This document shows, piece by piece, positions 1 to 6,440 of a stretch of 8,354 nt of DNA (within the stretch, counting starts at the first letter, position 1; every line of letters starts with the position of its first letter). Origin of the DNA: Paludibacteraceae bacterium (GTDB taxonomy: Bacteria > Bacteroidota > Bacteroidia > Bacteroidales > Paludibacteraceae); contig JAGCZK010000182.1 of the NCBI GenBank assembly GCA_017960065.1, forward strand, positions 1-8,354, written 5' to 3'. The position numbers were made by a program, and so were the translations under genes. Below the pieces are notes generated by a model. The model was not told the DNA's origin, searched no databases, and saw only the letters and a list, made by a program, of their open reading frames with translations.

Positions 1-2434
1 AATAGACATTGTCCACTTCCATAAATTTGTTCTTGCTGCCATTGGTGGCATTCTCGCAAACAATCGAGAAGAGCACGTTGCCCGTCTGGCTGCCCAAGGT
101 CATGCCTTGCGATGTGAAGGCCGAGAACGGAATGCAGACCGTCTGCCAGTTGCCGTTGCGGGCCACGGCGTAATTGCCACTCAGGGCCACGCTGTACTCG
201 CCGTTGGAACCGGCGATTTTAACGGCCAGATCGTCGGTGCAGTTGGTCTTGATAGCGAAGCAGATGTACCAGTTTCTCACAGCCGACATGTCCAAGGTGT
301 AGTTGGTGTTGTGAATGCCCCAGCCCCACCAGGTTTCGGTGGCGTTGACCGTCCAGGCGATGGCACCCGAGCCTTCGTAGGCACCGGTCGTAGCCTTGCC
401 CTCAACACCGCTCCAGGCGTAGATGTCGTTCCAACGCAGGTCGTAGTAGTTGCCGGTCGGGTTTTCGGCCGAGATGATCCACTTGTCGTAGTTGTTCTGA
501 GCGGCTTCAATCGTAACATTCTCCACCAACTGCATTTTCACGTAAGTATCCCAAGCGCCACCCGTCGGGCGGATATCCGCCTTGAAGATATAGCCAGTGG
601 TGCCGGGCGTCGGAGTGGGCGAAACCGGCAGGGTAAAGTTGACGGTACCCGTACCGGCCGAAACACTTTTGTGCACTTCGCCGATAACGTTCCACGTACC
701 GCTGTTGTCGTACATGCACAGGTACACGTCGCGATTGGTCGAAGCGCTGTAGTTAACGGCAATGCTGTAGCTGGAAGCGCTGGCGATTGTGGCACCCGAC
801 GACATAGATTTGAACGACACGTCGTCGCTGTAACTAACACCCGAAATAGAGATGTTCTCTGCCAATTGCATCGCTGTAAAGGTATCCCATGCGCCACCGG
901 TGGGACGGATGTCACACTTGAAAATATACCCATTGGTACCACTGGCCGGTGTAGGCGAAACGGGCAGCGTGAAGTTGATGGTGCCCGAACCGGCGCCTAC
1001 ACTTTTATGCACCTCGCCAATCACATTCCAAGTACCGCTATTGTCATACATGCACAAATACACGTCGCGGGAGGTCGAAGCCGTATAATTGACCTCGATA
1101 TTGTAGCTCGATGCACTGGAGAGCGTGGCTCCCGAGGTCAATGTCTTGAACGACACGGCATCGTTTCCGCCGCCGCTATTGCCGTTGTAACCTTCGCCCT
1201 GGTCGGTCACGAAACCGCCGATATTCACGCTCAAGTGGTCGGGGTGCGACGTGGCGCAGGTCGATGATTGGTCGAAGGTGTCGTCGTAGGCAAACGCATA
1301 CGTATAGGTCTGGTAGCTCACCGACGATTGGTGGAAGAATTTCACGTATTCGTTCCAGGTGTTCATGGTGTAGAATTTGCTGGCGTCGCCCCAGTTCTGC
1401 AGCACGTTGTCGCCCTTGTTGAGGTCGATCATGCCGCGGTTGACGGCACCGCAGAACATGGCTTGCAGGGCCAGGTCAGTTCCATTGCCGGTGGCAAAGG
1501 CGCCCGCGCCTTCGATGGCGTCGGTGGTCGAGGGTTTGCTGTAGATCTTGGCCACGGCTCCGTCGCTCGCGCGCGTCATCGTAAACACATCGCCGCTCAC
1601 CCTGCCGCTCCACTCGCCCAAATCGCCCATGTTGGCACGAAGGGTCTTGTTGCGGAAGGTGCTCCAGATGTTGTTGATGTAGTTGTCAAACACATTGGCG
1701 TCCTTGACCGCGGCGATCTTGGAGGGTTGCATGATGATGCCGCCCAAGTTGTCTTTGGTGATATAGTCAACCTTGCAATTGCGGTAGATGGTGCCTCCCA
1801 ATTGCGAATCCCACAGATTCATAATGTCCGTATAAGACTTAAGGTCACCGCGCTTCATGTAGGCGTTGTTGGCTCCTGCGGCCACGTTGCCGTAAAGCTC
1901 GATGCCCATCGGGTATTGGAAGGCATCGACGCGGGTGGTGTTGACGAACATCACATCGTACTGGTCATAGGTAAACTCAATCACCTCCCAACGCAAGTCG
2001 ATGTTGGGATCGGAGGGGTTTTGCAAGTTGGCGCCGGCATAACCGAACGTGGTGGTTTGGTTGAAGGCGTGCAGGTACATCGGCGACTTGAAACCGATGA
2101 ACATGCGGCAGGCAAACGACCGGTCGATGTAAATGGTTTTGTTCGCGATGTTGCTGAGTTTGGTGAAGATGTTGGCATAGCCCCAGTCACCATTGGTTTT
2201 GTGCAGGGTATTGACACTTTCGTTGAGCGTGTTCATCTGCACATGACCCGCATTGTTGTTGCTCAGGTCATAATAGATGTAACCGCCGTTATTGGCGTAG
2301 CTTTGTCCCACAATGGCGATGTAGATTTCGCTGTCGGCGAATTCCGAACCATTGCGCAATTTCATCGGGAAGATGGCCAAGGCAGACTGAACGGCTACTG
2401 TCAAGGCAATCAGGGTAATGAGAAACTTTTTCAT
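1..2434 (-). CDS. Secreted GH64-type beta-1,3-glucanase paralogue with tandem Ig-like repeats (3' end outside window)
   Basis: Predicted extracellular beta-1,3-glucan hydrolase. The ATG at 2432-2434 opens a frame with no stop down to position 1 (811 codons), so the C-terminus is cut off by the window edge, not by mutation. Residues 1-20 are a signal peptide (MKK, hydrophobic stretch, cleavage likely after QSALA). Residues 21 to about 408 match the GH64 (laminaripentaose-producing glucanase) fold. The WEVIEFTYD and NTTRVDAFQYPMGIEL segments carry candidate acidic catalytic residues E153 and D170, and a YAFAYDDTFDQSS segment follows. After a Gly-rich linker come two 112-residue repeats (427-538 and 539-650), then a beta-sandwich module from about 651. 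The protein is nearly identical and indel-free against the upstream paralogue at 2646-6149 over the GH64 part, and closely similar over the last module. By that alignment about 89 residues, including a T9SS sorting domain, should lie beyond the edge. GH64 assignment is from recalled motifs; activity is inferred. Confidence 0.85.
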   Translation of the reverse strand, partial: MKKFLITLIALTVAVQSALAIFPMKLRNGSEFADSEIYIAIVGQSYANNGGYIYYDLSNNNAGHVQMNTLNESVNTLHKTNGDWGYANIFTKLSNIANKTIYIDRSFACRMFIGFKSPMYLHAFNQTTTFGYAGANLQNPSDPNIDLRWEVIEFTYDQYDVMFVNTTRVDAFQYPMGIELYGNVAAGANNAYMKRGDLKSYTDIMNLWDSQLGGTIYRNCKVDYITKDNLGGIIMQPSKIAAVKDANVFDNYINNIWSTFRNKTLRANMGDLGEWSGRVSGDVFTMTRASDGAVAKIYSKPSTTDAIEGAGAFATGNGTDLALQAMFCGAVNRGMIDLNKGDNVLQNWGDASKFYTMNTWNEYVKFFHQSSVSYQTYTYAFAYDDTFDQSSTCATSHPDHLSVNIGGFVTDQGEGYNGNSGGGNDAVSFKTLTSGATLSSASSYNIEVNYTASTSRDVYLCMYDNSGTWNVIGEVHKSVGAGSGTINFTLPVSPTPASGTNGYIFKCDIRPTGGAWDTFTAMQLAENISISGVSYSDDVSFKSMSSGATIASASSYSIAVNYSASTNRDVYLCMYDNSGTWNVIGEVHKSVSAGTGTVNFTLPVSPTPTPGTTGYIFKADIRPTGGAWDTYVKMQLVENVTIEAAQNNYDKWIISAENPTGNYYDLRWNDIYAWSGVEGKATTGAYEGSGAIAWTVNATETWWGWGIHNTNYTLDMSAVRNWYICFAIKTNCTDDLAVKIAGSNGEYSVALSGNYAVARNGNWQTVCIPFSAFTSQGMTLGSQTGNVLFSIVCENATNGSKNKFMEVDNVY
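506..1156 (-). repeat. Two tandem 112-residue Ig-like repeats within the coding region
   Basis: Residues 427-538 (DNA about 1156 down to 821) and 539-650 (820 down to 485) repeat with a period of exactly 336 bp and no internal gap. Each copy begins VSFK and contains ASSY, RDVYLCMYDNSGTWNVIGEV, a G(S/T)GT(I/V)NFTLPVSPTP stretch, GYIFK.DIRPTGGAWDT, and ends L.EN.(S/T)I. The alternating hydrophobic pattern suggests a beta-sandwich of immunoglobulin type. I recall similar units in secreted polysaccharide-degrading enzymes, but I cannot name the family. The high similarity of the copies, including long identical segments, suggests a fairly recent internal duplication or homogenisation. A role as carbohydrate-binding or spacer domains is inference. 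Confidence 0.85.
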
Positions 2435-2477
2435 AATATTTGGGTATTTGATTTGTTTTTAAGGACTTATCCAAAAA

Positions 2478-2485
2478 CAAAGATA
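2478..2485 (-). promoter_or_regulatory. Bacteroidota-type -7 box of the downstream GH64 paralogue
   Basis: On the minus strand the sequence reads TATCTTTG, an exact match to the Bacteroidota primary-sigma -7 consensus TAnnTTTG. It lies 43 bp upstream of the ATG at 2434, which predicts a short A/T-rich leader of roughly 35-40 nt. No clear TTG-type -33 element is present at the expected distance; that position is occupied by an inverted repeat (2500-2516). No Shine-Dalgarno sequence is visible before the ATG, as is usual in this phylum. Confidence 0.6.
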
Positions 2486-2499
2486 CAAATAAAAACCAC

Positions 2500-2516
2500 A
2501 GCATTGCCGGAATGCT
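2500..2516. promoter_or_regulatory. Inverted repeat AGCATT-N5-AATGCT over the -33 position
   Basis: Two perfect 6-bp arms (2500-2505 and 2511-2516) flank a GCCGG spacer. The element sits 14 bp upstream of the -7 box, where the -33 contact would fall, and no T run follows it, so it is not a terminator. The position suits an operator. The regulator is unknown, and a chance palindrome of this size is possible. Confidence 0.35.
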
Positions 2517-2531
2517 CTTCGTTCCATGGGC

Positions 2532-2556
2532 AGAAAGTGGATTCCGGGCACTTTCT
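2532..2556. promoter_or_regulatory. Inverted repeat AGAAAGTG-N9-CACTTTCT upstream of the promoter
   Basis: Two perfect 8-bp arms (2532-2539 and 2549-2556) are separated by 9 bp. The element lies between the terminator of the upstream gene and the -7 box of the downstream one. The arm spacing fits a dimeric DNA-binding protein; no T tract follows on either strand that would make it an intrinsic terminator. The function is inferred from position and symmetry only. Confidence 0.35.
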
Positions 2557-2568
2557 CAACACCTCATC

Positions 2569-2608
2569 AAAAAAGACGAAAAAAGGCGTCTGCCGCTGCA
2601 GACGCCTT
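2569..2608 (-). terminator. Intrinsic terminator after the complete GH64 gene
   Basis: A perfect 11-bp stem (AAGGCGTCTGC, 2583-2593, with GCAGACGCCTT, 2598-2608) closes a 4-nt loop. On the minus strand it is followed by a run of six T, then CGTC, then a second run of six T. It begins 37 bp beyond the stop codon at 2646, so the two GH64 paralogues are probably transcribed separately. Confidence 0.92.
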
Positions 2609-2645
2609 CCCAATCAAATCAAAAAACCTATAATAAACACACTGT

Positions 2646-5600
2646 TTATTTCAGCAAATGTTGCGTCTGTCCGTCGGCGCGTACCAGGTAGTTGCCGCGG
2701 CCCAGGCGCGTGATGTCGATCGTCGCACGGCCGGCTTCGGCCTCTTGACTAATCAGTAGGCGGCCGGTCATGTCATAGACGGCGATGGTGGCATTGTCGC
2801 TCACACCGCTCACTTGAACGTAGTCGGCAGCCGGGTTGGGATAGAGCTTCATGCCCGCTTCGGCCTTGTCGGAGGCCTCCTCCACCTGCGTCGGTTTGAC
2901 GGCGGTCGGCGAGTAATAGACGTTGTCGATTTCCATAAACTTGTTTTTGCTGCCGCTCGTGGCGTTCTCGCAGACAATCGAGAAGAGCACATTGCCCGTT
3001 TGGCTGCCCAGGGTCATGCCTTGCGAGGTGAATGCCGAGAACGGGATGCACATGGTTTGCCAGTAGCCGTTGCGGGCCACGGCGTAGTTGCCGCTCAAAG
3101 CCACGCTGTACTCACCGTTGGTGCCGGCCACTTTCACGGCCAGGGCGTCGGTGCAGTTGGTCTTGACGGCAAAGCAGATGTACCAGTTCTTGACGGCGGT
3201 CATGTCCAAGGTGTAGTTGGTGTTGTGGATGCCCCAACCCCACCAGCTTTCGGTGGCGTTGACCGTCCAGGCGATGCTGCCGCTGCCTTCGTAAGCACCC
3301 GTGGTGGCCTTGCCTTCCACGCCGCTCCAGGCGTAGATGTCGTTCCAGCGCAAATCCTTGAAACTGCCGGTCGGCTCTTCGGCAGAAACCACCCACTTGT
3401 CGTACGTGGGTTGCAGGAGCTTCCACTGCGAGCAGGCCTGGTCGTTGTTTTTCCACATCTTCAGGTCACAGGCCGTCGTCTTGTTGTCGGGCACTTCGAT
3501 GACCATGCCGCTGTGGCGATCGACGAATTGATAGAAACCGCTGCCTTTATCGACTGCGATGAACTGCTGGTGGTAAGCGCCTTCGGTGTAGGTATATTGC
3601 GAAATCGACGCGCGGTTGTCGGAGGTGCTGGTGCAGACAGCGCTGTTGACGTCGAGCACCTTGCCCGAGTTGACGTTGGTGATGCAATACACGCCCGTGT
3701 TGCCGTATTCGCTCAGCGTCCAGGTCTGCGAAACCGTGGCGTCGAGGGCCTGTTGCTGCAAATCAACGCTGTTGTTCTTCGAGGCGTTTTTGATGCCCCA
3801 GTACAGTTTGCTGTTCTTGCCCTGTACCTGATAGGTGCCGGCCAGGCCCGACTTGCCGACCGGGTCGATGGCAATCGACGAGGTCTTGTCGTTCATGCCG
3901 TCGGCAACGAGGCAATCGACATTGCCCGTATAGGTCTTTTTGGTGCCCGAGCCTTCGCCGTCCCAAATGGTCACTTTGTAGCCCGGAATCACTTTGAGCG
4001 ACGACAGCTGGTCGTTGCCGATGCCGTAGAGGCGCAGCTGCCAAGCGTCGTAGTAGCCTTCCGACAAGGTGATGGCCACACCCGAGTGGTCACAATCGGA
4101 ATAGAAGGTGGCGTGGCCGCAGCCTTCGGGTTGGTTGCGCAGCAGTTGCCATTGTTGGGCGTTGGTGCCGTTGTTGTCGTAAATTTTGACTTGGGCGCCG
4201 TTGTCGGTGGTCGAGCTGGCCATTTCGAGCGGTTTGCCGCAGTGGCGGGCGATGAGCTGGAAGTAACCGTTGCCCTTGGGGTACAAGATAAATTCGGCGT
4301 TCTTGTAATTTTCGGTCTGTGGATACATCACCAGTCCGGTGCCGTTATCGGCATATCCGTAATACACTTCGACACGGGTGTTGAGGTTCGAGGCCGGACG
4401 GATGTGATAGACGCCCGTCGAGGTTTCTTCCAACTCCCATTGCTGGTAGGCTTCGAGGCCTTCGTCGGCCCATTGCACCACCTTGGTGTTGTCGGCCGTT
4501 TTATTGCCGTCGCAATCCCAGTATTTGCCCGAGTTGCGGTTCTTGATTTTCCAGAGGCCGCTCTTGCCACCCGTGCCGTTGGGCACGATTTTGATGGACG
4601 AGATTTTGTCGTTCCAGTCGGCGCCCACATAGCTTTGGTTCTCGGTCCAAGTGACGGACGAGCCGCCGTAGTTGTCATCGACATAGGCAATCATCTTAAA
4701 GCCGGGCAGTACTTTGATGGACGAAATCCAATTGTCGGCGATGCAGCGCGCCTGCAGGTCGCTTTTCTTGAAATTGCCTTCGCCCAAGCCGTAGCTTTCG
4801 CCACCGTAGTTGGAATCTTGGAAAACCCAAGCCACCGGAGCGGCATCGGTCGTGCACGAGCCCGTGTTGCCACCACCGCCGCCACCGCCGGTATTGCCGT
4901 TGAAGCCTTCGCCCGGATCCTTATAGAAACCGCCGATATTCACGCTCAGGTGGTCGGGGTGCGACGTGGCGCAGGTCGAAGACTGGTCGAAGGTGTCGTC
5001 GTAGGCAAATGCGTAGGTGTATGTCTGGTAGCTTACCGACGACTGGTGAAAGAATTTCACGTATTCGTTCCAGGTGTTCATGGTATAGAACTTGGAGGTG
5101 TCGCCCCATTTTTGCAACTCGTTGTCGCCCTTGTTGAGGTCGATCATACCACGGTTGACCGCACCGCAGAACATGGCCTGCAAAGCCAAATCGAGGCTGT
5201 TGCCGTTGGCAAAGGCGCCAGCCCCTTCGATGGCGTCGGTGGTCGAAGGCTTGCTGTAGATTTTGGCCACCGCCCCGTCGCTTACGCGGGTCATCGTGAA
5301 CACATCGCCGCTCACCCGGCCGTACCACTCGCCCAAATCGCCCATGTTGGCGCGCAAGGTTTTGTTGCGGAAGGTGGACCAGATGTTGTTGATGTAGTTG
5401 TCGAACACATTGGCGTTTTTCACAGCCGCAATTTTGGAAGGCTGCATGATGATACCGCCCAAGTTGTCTTTAGTGATGTAATCCACCTTACAGTTTTTGT
5501 AAACCGTACCGCCCAGTTGCGACGTCCAGAGGTTCATAATATCGGTGTACGACTTGAGGTCGCCGCGCTTCATGTAGGCGTTGTTGGCACCGGCCGCCGT

Positions 5601-6149
5601 ATTGCCGTAAAGTTCGATACCCATCGGGTATTGGAAGGCATCGACACGGGTGGTGTTCACAAACATCACGTCGTACTGGTCGTAGGTAAACTCAATCACC
5701 TCCCAACGCAGGTCGATGTTGGGGTCGGAAGTGTTCTGCAGGTTGGCTCCGGCGTAGCCGAAGGTCGTCGTTTGGTTAAACGCGTGCAGGTACATGGGCG
5801 ATTTGAAACCGATAAACATACGGCAGGCAAAAGTCTTGTCGATGTAAATGGTTTTGTTGTTAATTTCGCTCAATTTCGTAAAGATATTGGCATAGCCCCA
5901 GTCGCCGCTCGTCTTGTGCAAGGTGTTGACGCTCTCGTTGAGCGTGTTCAGTTTGACATTCGTCGAAGAGTTGTTCTTCAAATCATAGTAGATGTAGCCG
6001 CCGTTGTTGGCGTAACTTTGTCCGACAATGGCAATGTAGATTTCGCTGTCGGCAAAATCAGATCCGTTGCGCAGCTTCATCGGGAAGATGGCGAAGGCCG
6101 ATTCGGCAATCACCAACAGGCACGAAAGCAGGGTAAGTAACTTTTTCAT
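2646..6149 (-). CDS. Secreted GH64-type beta-1,3-glucanase with crystallin/ricin-lectin doublet and T9SS sorting domain
   Basis: A complete 1167-residue protein, predicted to be exported and then passed through the type IX system to the surface or medium, where it would act on beta-1,3-glucan. Domains: signal peptide 1-20 (cleavage after ESAFA); GH64 domain 21-408 with candidate catalytic E153 and D170; Gly linker about 412-430; beta/gamma-crystallin 436-525; ricin-type lectin about 531-671; second crystallin 676-762; second ricin-type lectin about 771-913; beta-sandwich carbohydrate-binding-like module 917-1080; T9SS type A domain 1096-1167 with YPNPA. All four crystallin motifs keep the calcium consensus (N/D)(N/D)xx(S/T)S: DNWISS 472, NDKISS 513, NDQLSS 712, NDKTSS 753. 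QxW lectin motifs are QQW 569 and 665 and QTW 808. The ATG at 6149 gives an intact signal peptide and sits behind a -7 box. The GH64 and last module duplicate the neighbouring gene. Enzyme activity and substrate are inferred from family. Confidence 0.9.
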   Translation of the reverse strand: MKKLLTLLSCLLVIAESAFAIFPMKLRNGSDFADSEIYIAIVGQSYANNGGYIYYDLKNNSSTNVKLNTLNESVNTLHKTSGDWGYANIFTKLSEINNKTIYIDKTFACRMFIGFKSPMYLHAFNQTTTFGYAGANLQNTSDPNIDLRWEVIEFTYDQYDVMFVNTTRVDAFQYPMGIELYGNTAAGANNAYMKRGDLKSYTDIMNLWTSQLGGTVYKNCKVDYITKDNLGGIIMQPSKIAAVKNANVFDNYINNIWSTFRNKTLRANMGDLGEWYGRVSGDVFTMTRVSDGAVAKIYSKPSTTDAIEGAGAFANGNSLDLALQAMFCGAVNRGMIDLNKGDNELQKWGDTSKFYTMNTWNEYVKFFHQSSVSYQTYTYAFAYDDTFDQSSTCATSHPDHLSVNIGGFYKDPGEGFNGNTGGGGGGGNTGSCTTDAAPVAWVFQDSNYGGESYGLGEGNFKKSDLQARCIADNWISSIKVLPGFKMIAYVDDNYGGSSVTWTENQSYVGADWNDKISSIKIVPNGTGGKSGLWKIKNRNSGKYWDCDGNKTADNTKVVQWADEGLEAYQQWELEETSTGVYHIRPASNLNTRVEVYYGYADNGTGLVMYPQTENYKNAEFILYPKGNGYFQLIARHCGKPLEMASSTTDNGAQVKIYDNNGTNAQQWQLLRNQPEGCGHATFYSDCDHSGVAITLSEGYYDAWQLRLYGIGNDQLSSLKVIPGYKVTIWDGEGSGTKKTYTGNVDCLVADGMNDKTSSIAIDPVGKSGLAGTYQVQGKNSKLYWGIKNASKNNSVDLQQQALDATVSQTWTLSEYGNTGVYCITNVNSGKVLDVNSAVCTSTSDNRASISQYTYTEGAYHQQFIAVDKGSGFYQFVDRHSGMVIEVPDNKTTACDLKMWKNNDQACSQWKLLQPTYDKWVVSAEEPTGSFKDLRWNDIYAWSGVEGKATTGAYEGSGSIAWTVNATESWWGWGIHNTNYTLDMTAVKNWYICFAVKTNCTDALAVKVAGTNGEYSVALSGNYAVARNGYWQTMCIPFSAFTSQGMTLGSQTGNVLFSIVCENATSGSKNKFMEIDNVYYSPTAVKPTQVEEASDKAEAGMKLYPNPAADYVQVSGVSDNATIAVYDMTGRLLISQEAEAGRATIDITRLGRGNYLVRADGQTQHLLK
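3405..4844 (-). repeat. Tandem crystallin + ricin-lectin units (two about 240-residue copies)
   Basis: Within the large gene, residues 436-675 (4844 down to 4125) and 676-915 (4124 down to 3405) are two copies of the same domain pair: a two-motif beta/gamma-crystallin followed by a ricin-type beta-trefoil. The copies have the same order and nearly the same length but have diverged considerably; similarity is clearest at the crystallin (N/D)(N/D)xx(S/T)S motifs, the V(L/I)PG(F/Y)K segment, the GKSGL junction and the lectin QxW motifs. This indicates an old duplication of the pair as a unit. The region has no counterpart in the adjacent paralogue, where it is replaced by the Ig-like repeats. 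Confidence 0.75.
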
Positions 6150-6190
6150 ATCGGGTATTGATTTTTGGTTATTGTCTCAACGAAACAATG

Positions 6191-6198
6191 CAAATGTA
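6191..6198 (-). promoter_or_regulatory. Bacteroidota-type -7 box of the complete GH64 gene
   Basis: The minus strand reads TACATTTG, matching TAnnTTTG. It lies 41 bp upstream of the ATG at 6149, almost the same distance as the -7 box of the paralogue (43 bp), which supports both calls. No good TTG -33 element is seen at the usual spacing, so an activator or alternative sigma factor may help; that part is inference. Confidence 0.55.
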
Positions 6199-6274
6199 CG
6201 GCGAATAATCAGGTGTTGGCCCATTCCGACCAGGCCACCGGGCACATAAGTGGATACATCATCCGTTTTATTTT

Positions 6275-6314
6275 TGTTAAATATCCGCCGAAATCGTGTT
6301 AAAAAGCGTTTAAC
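6275..6314. promoter_or_regulatory. TGTTAAA direct repeats and GTTAAA-N5-TTTAAC palindrome
   Basis: TGTTAAA occurs at 6275-6281 and again at 6297-6303, start to start 22 bp, about two helical turns. The second copy also forms a perfect inverted repeat GTTAAA-N5-TTTAAC (6298-6314). The cluster lies about 75-125 bp upstream of the -7 box of the complete GH64 gene and beyond the alaS terminator, so it is placed as an upstream activator or repressor site. The area is A/T-rich, which raises the odds of chance occurrence. No regulator can be named. Confidence 0.35.
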
Positions 6315-6388
6315 CACTCTTTTGAGAAAATTGGCCGGCATACACCACGACTACTTTTTACGAATTACTCAACACTACATCAACGCAC

Positions 6389-6419
6389 AAAAAAAGGCGC
6401 GTACGATAGCGTACGCGCC
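6389..6419 (-). terminator. Intrinsic terminator after alaS
   Basis: A perfect 10-bp stem (GGCGCGTACG, 6396-6405, with CGTACGCGCC, 6410-6419) with a 4-nt loop is followed on the minus strand by seven T. It begins 21 bp after the alaS stop at 6441 and separates alaS from the glucanase gene. Confidence 0.93.
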
Positions 6420-6440
6420 CTCTTTGTCTGTCAATTATGA

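Noticed and set aside
1..2434. Left-edge gene as a pseudogene or fragment
   Set aside because: Manual translation shows no stop or frameshift over 811 codons, and it remains aligned with the paralogue up to position 1; it is cut only by the window edge.
2289..2504. Small minus-strand ORF starting upstream of the shorter paralogue
   Set aside because: It overlaps the signal-peptide region in another frame and switches to shadow sequence of the real gene. The ATG at 2434 gives a proper signal peptide matching the paralogue.
107..2713. Two plus-strand ORFs (107-1267 and 1268-2713) as genes
   Set aside because: Same mirror effect over the partial paralogue, whose minus-strand frame aligns residue by residue with the complete neighbour. 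The second one also runs through the intergenic promoter region and the terminator hairpin.
4855..4900. Gly-codon run as a phase-variable simple repeat
   Set aside because: It encodes a (Gly)7 linker with mixed GGC and GGT codons, so it is not a uniform short-unit tract prone to slippage; best read as an ordinary interdomain linker.
2814..6140. Long plus-strand ORF (1108 codons) as a gene
   Set aside because: It is the exact codon-register mirror of a gene with a signal peptide, recognisable domains and a terminator. Its translation is low-complexity V/G/A/H/R-rich with no recognisable domain, and stop-free length is explained by avoidance of TTA, CTA and TCA on the coding strand.
6217..6237. 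TGGCC-N11-GGCCA inverted repeat upstream of the large gene
   Set aside because: Arms are only 5 bp in a GC-rich patch and spacing is loose; too likely by chance to list as a site.
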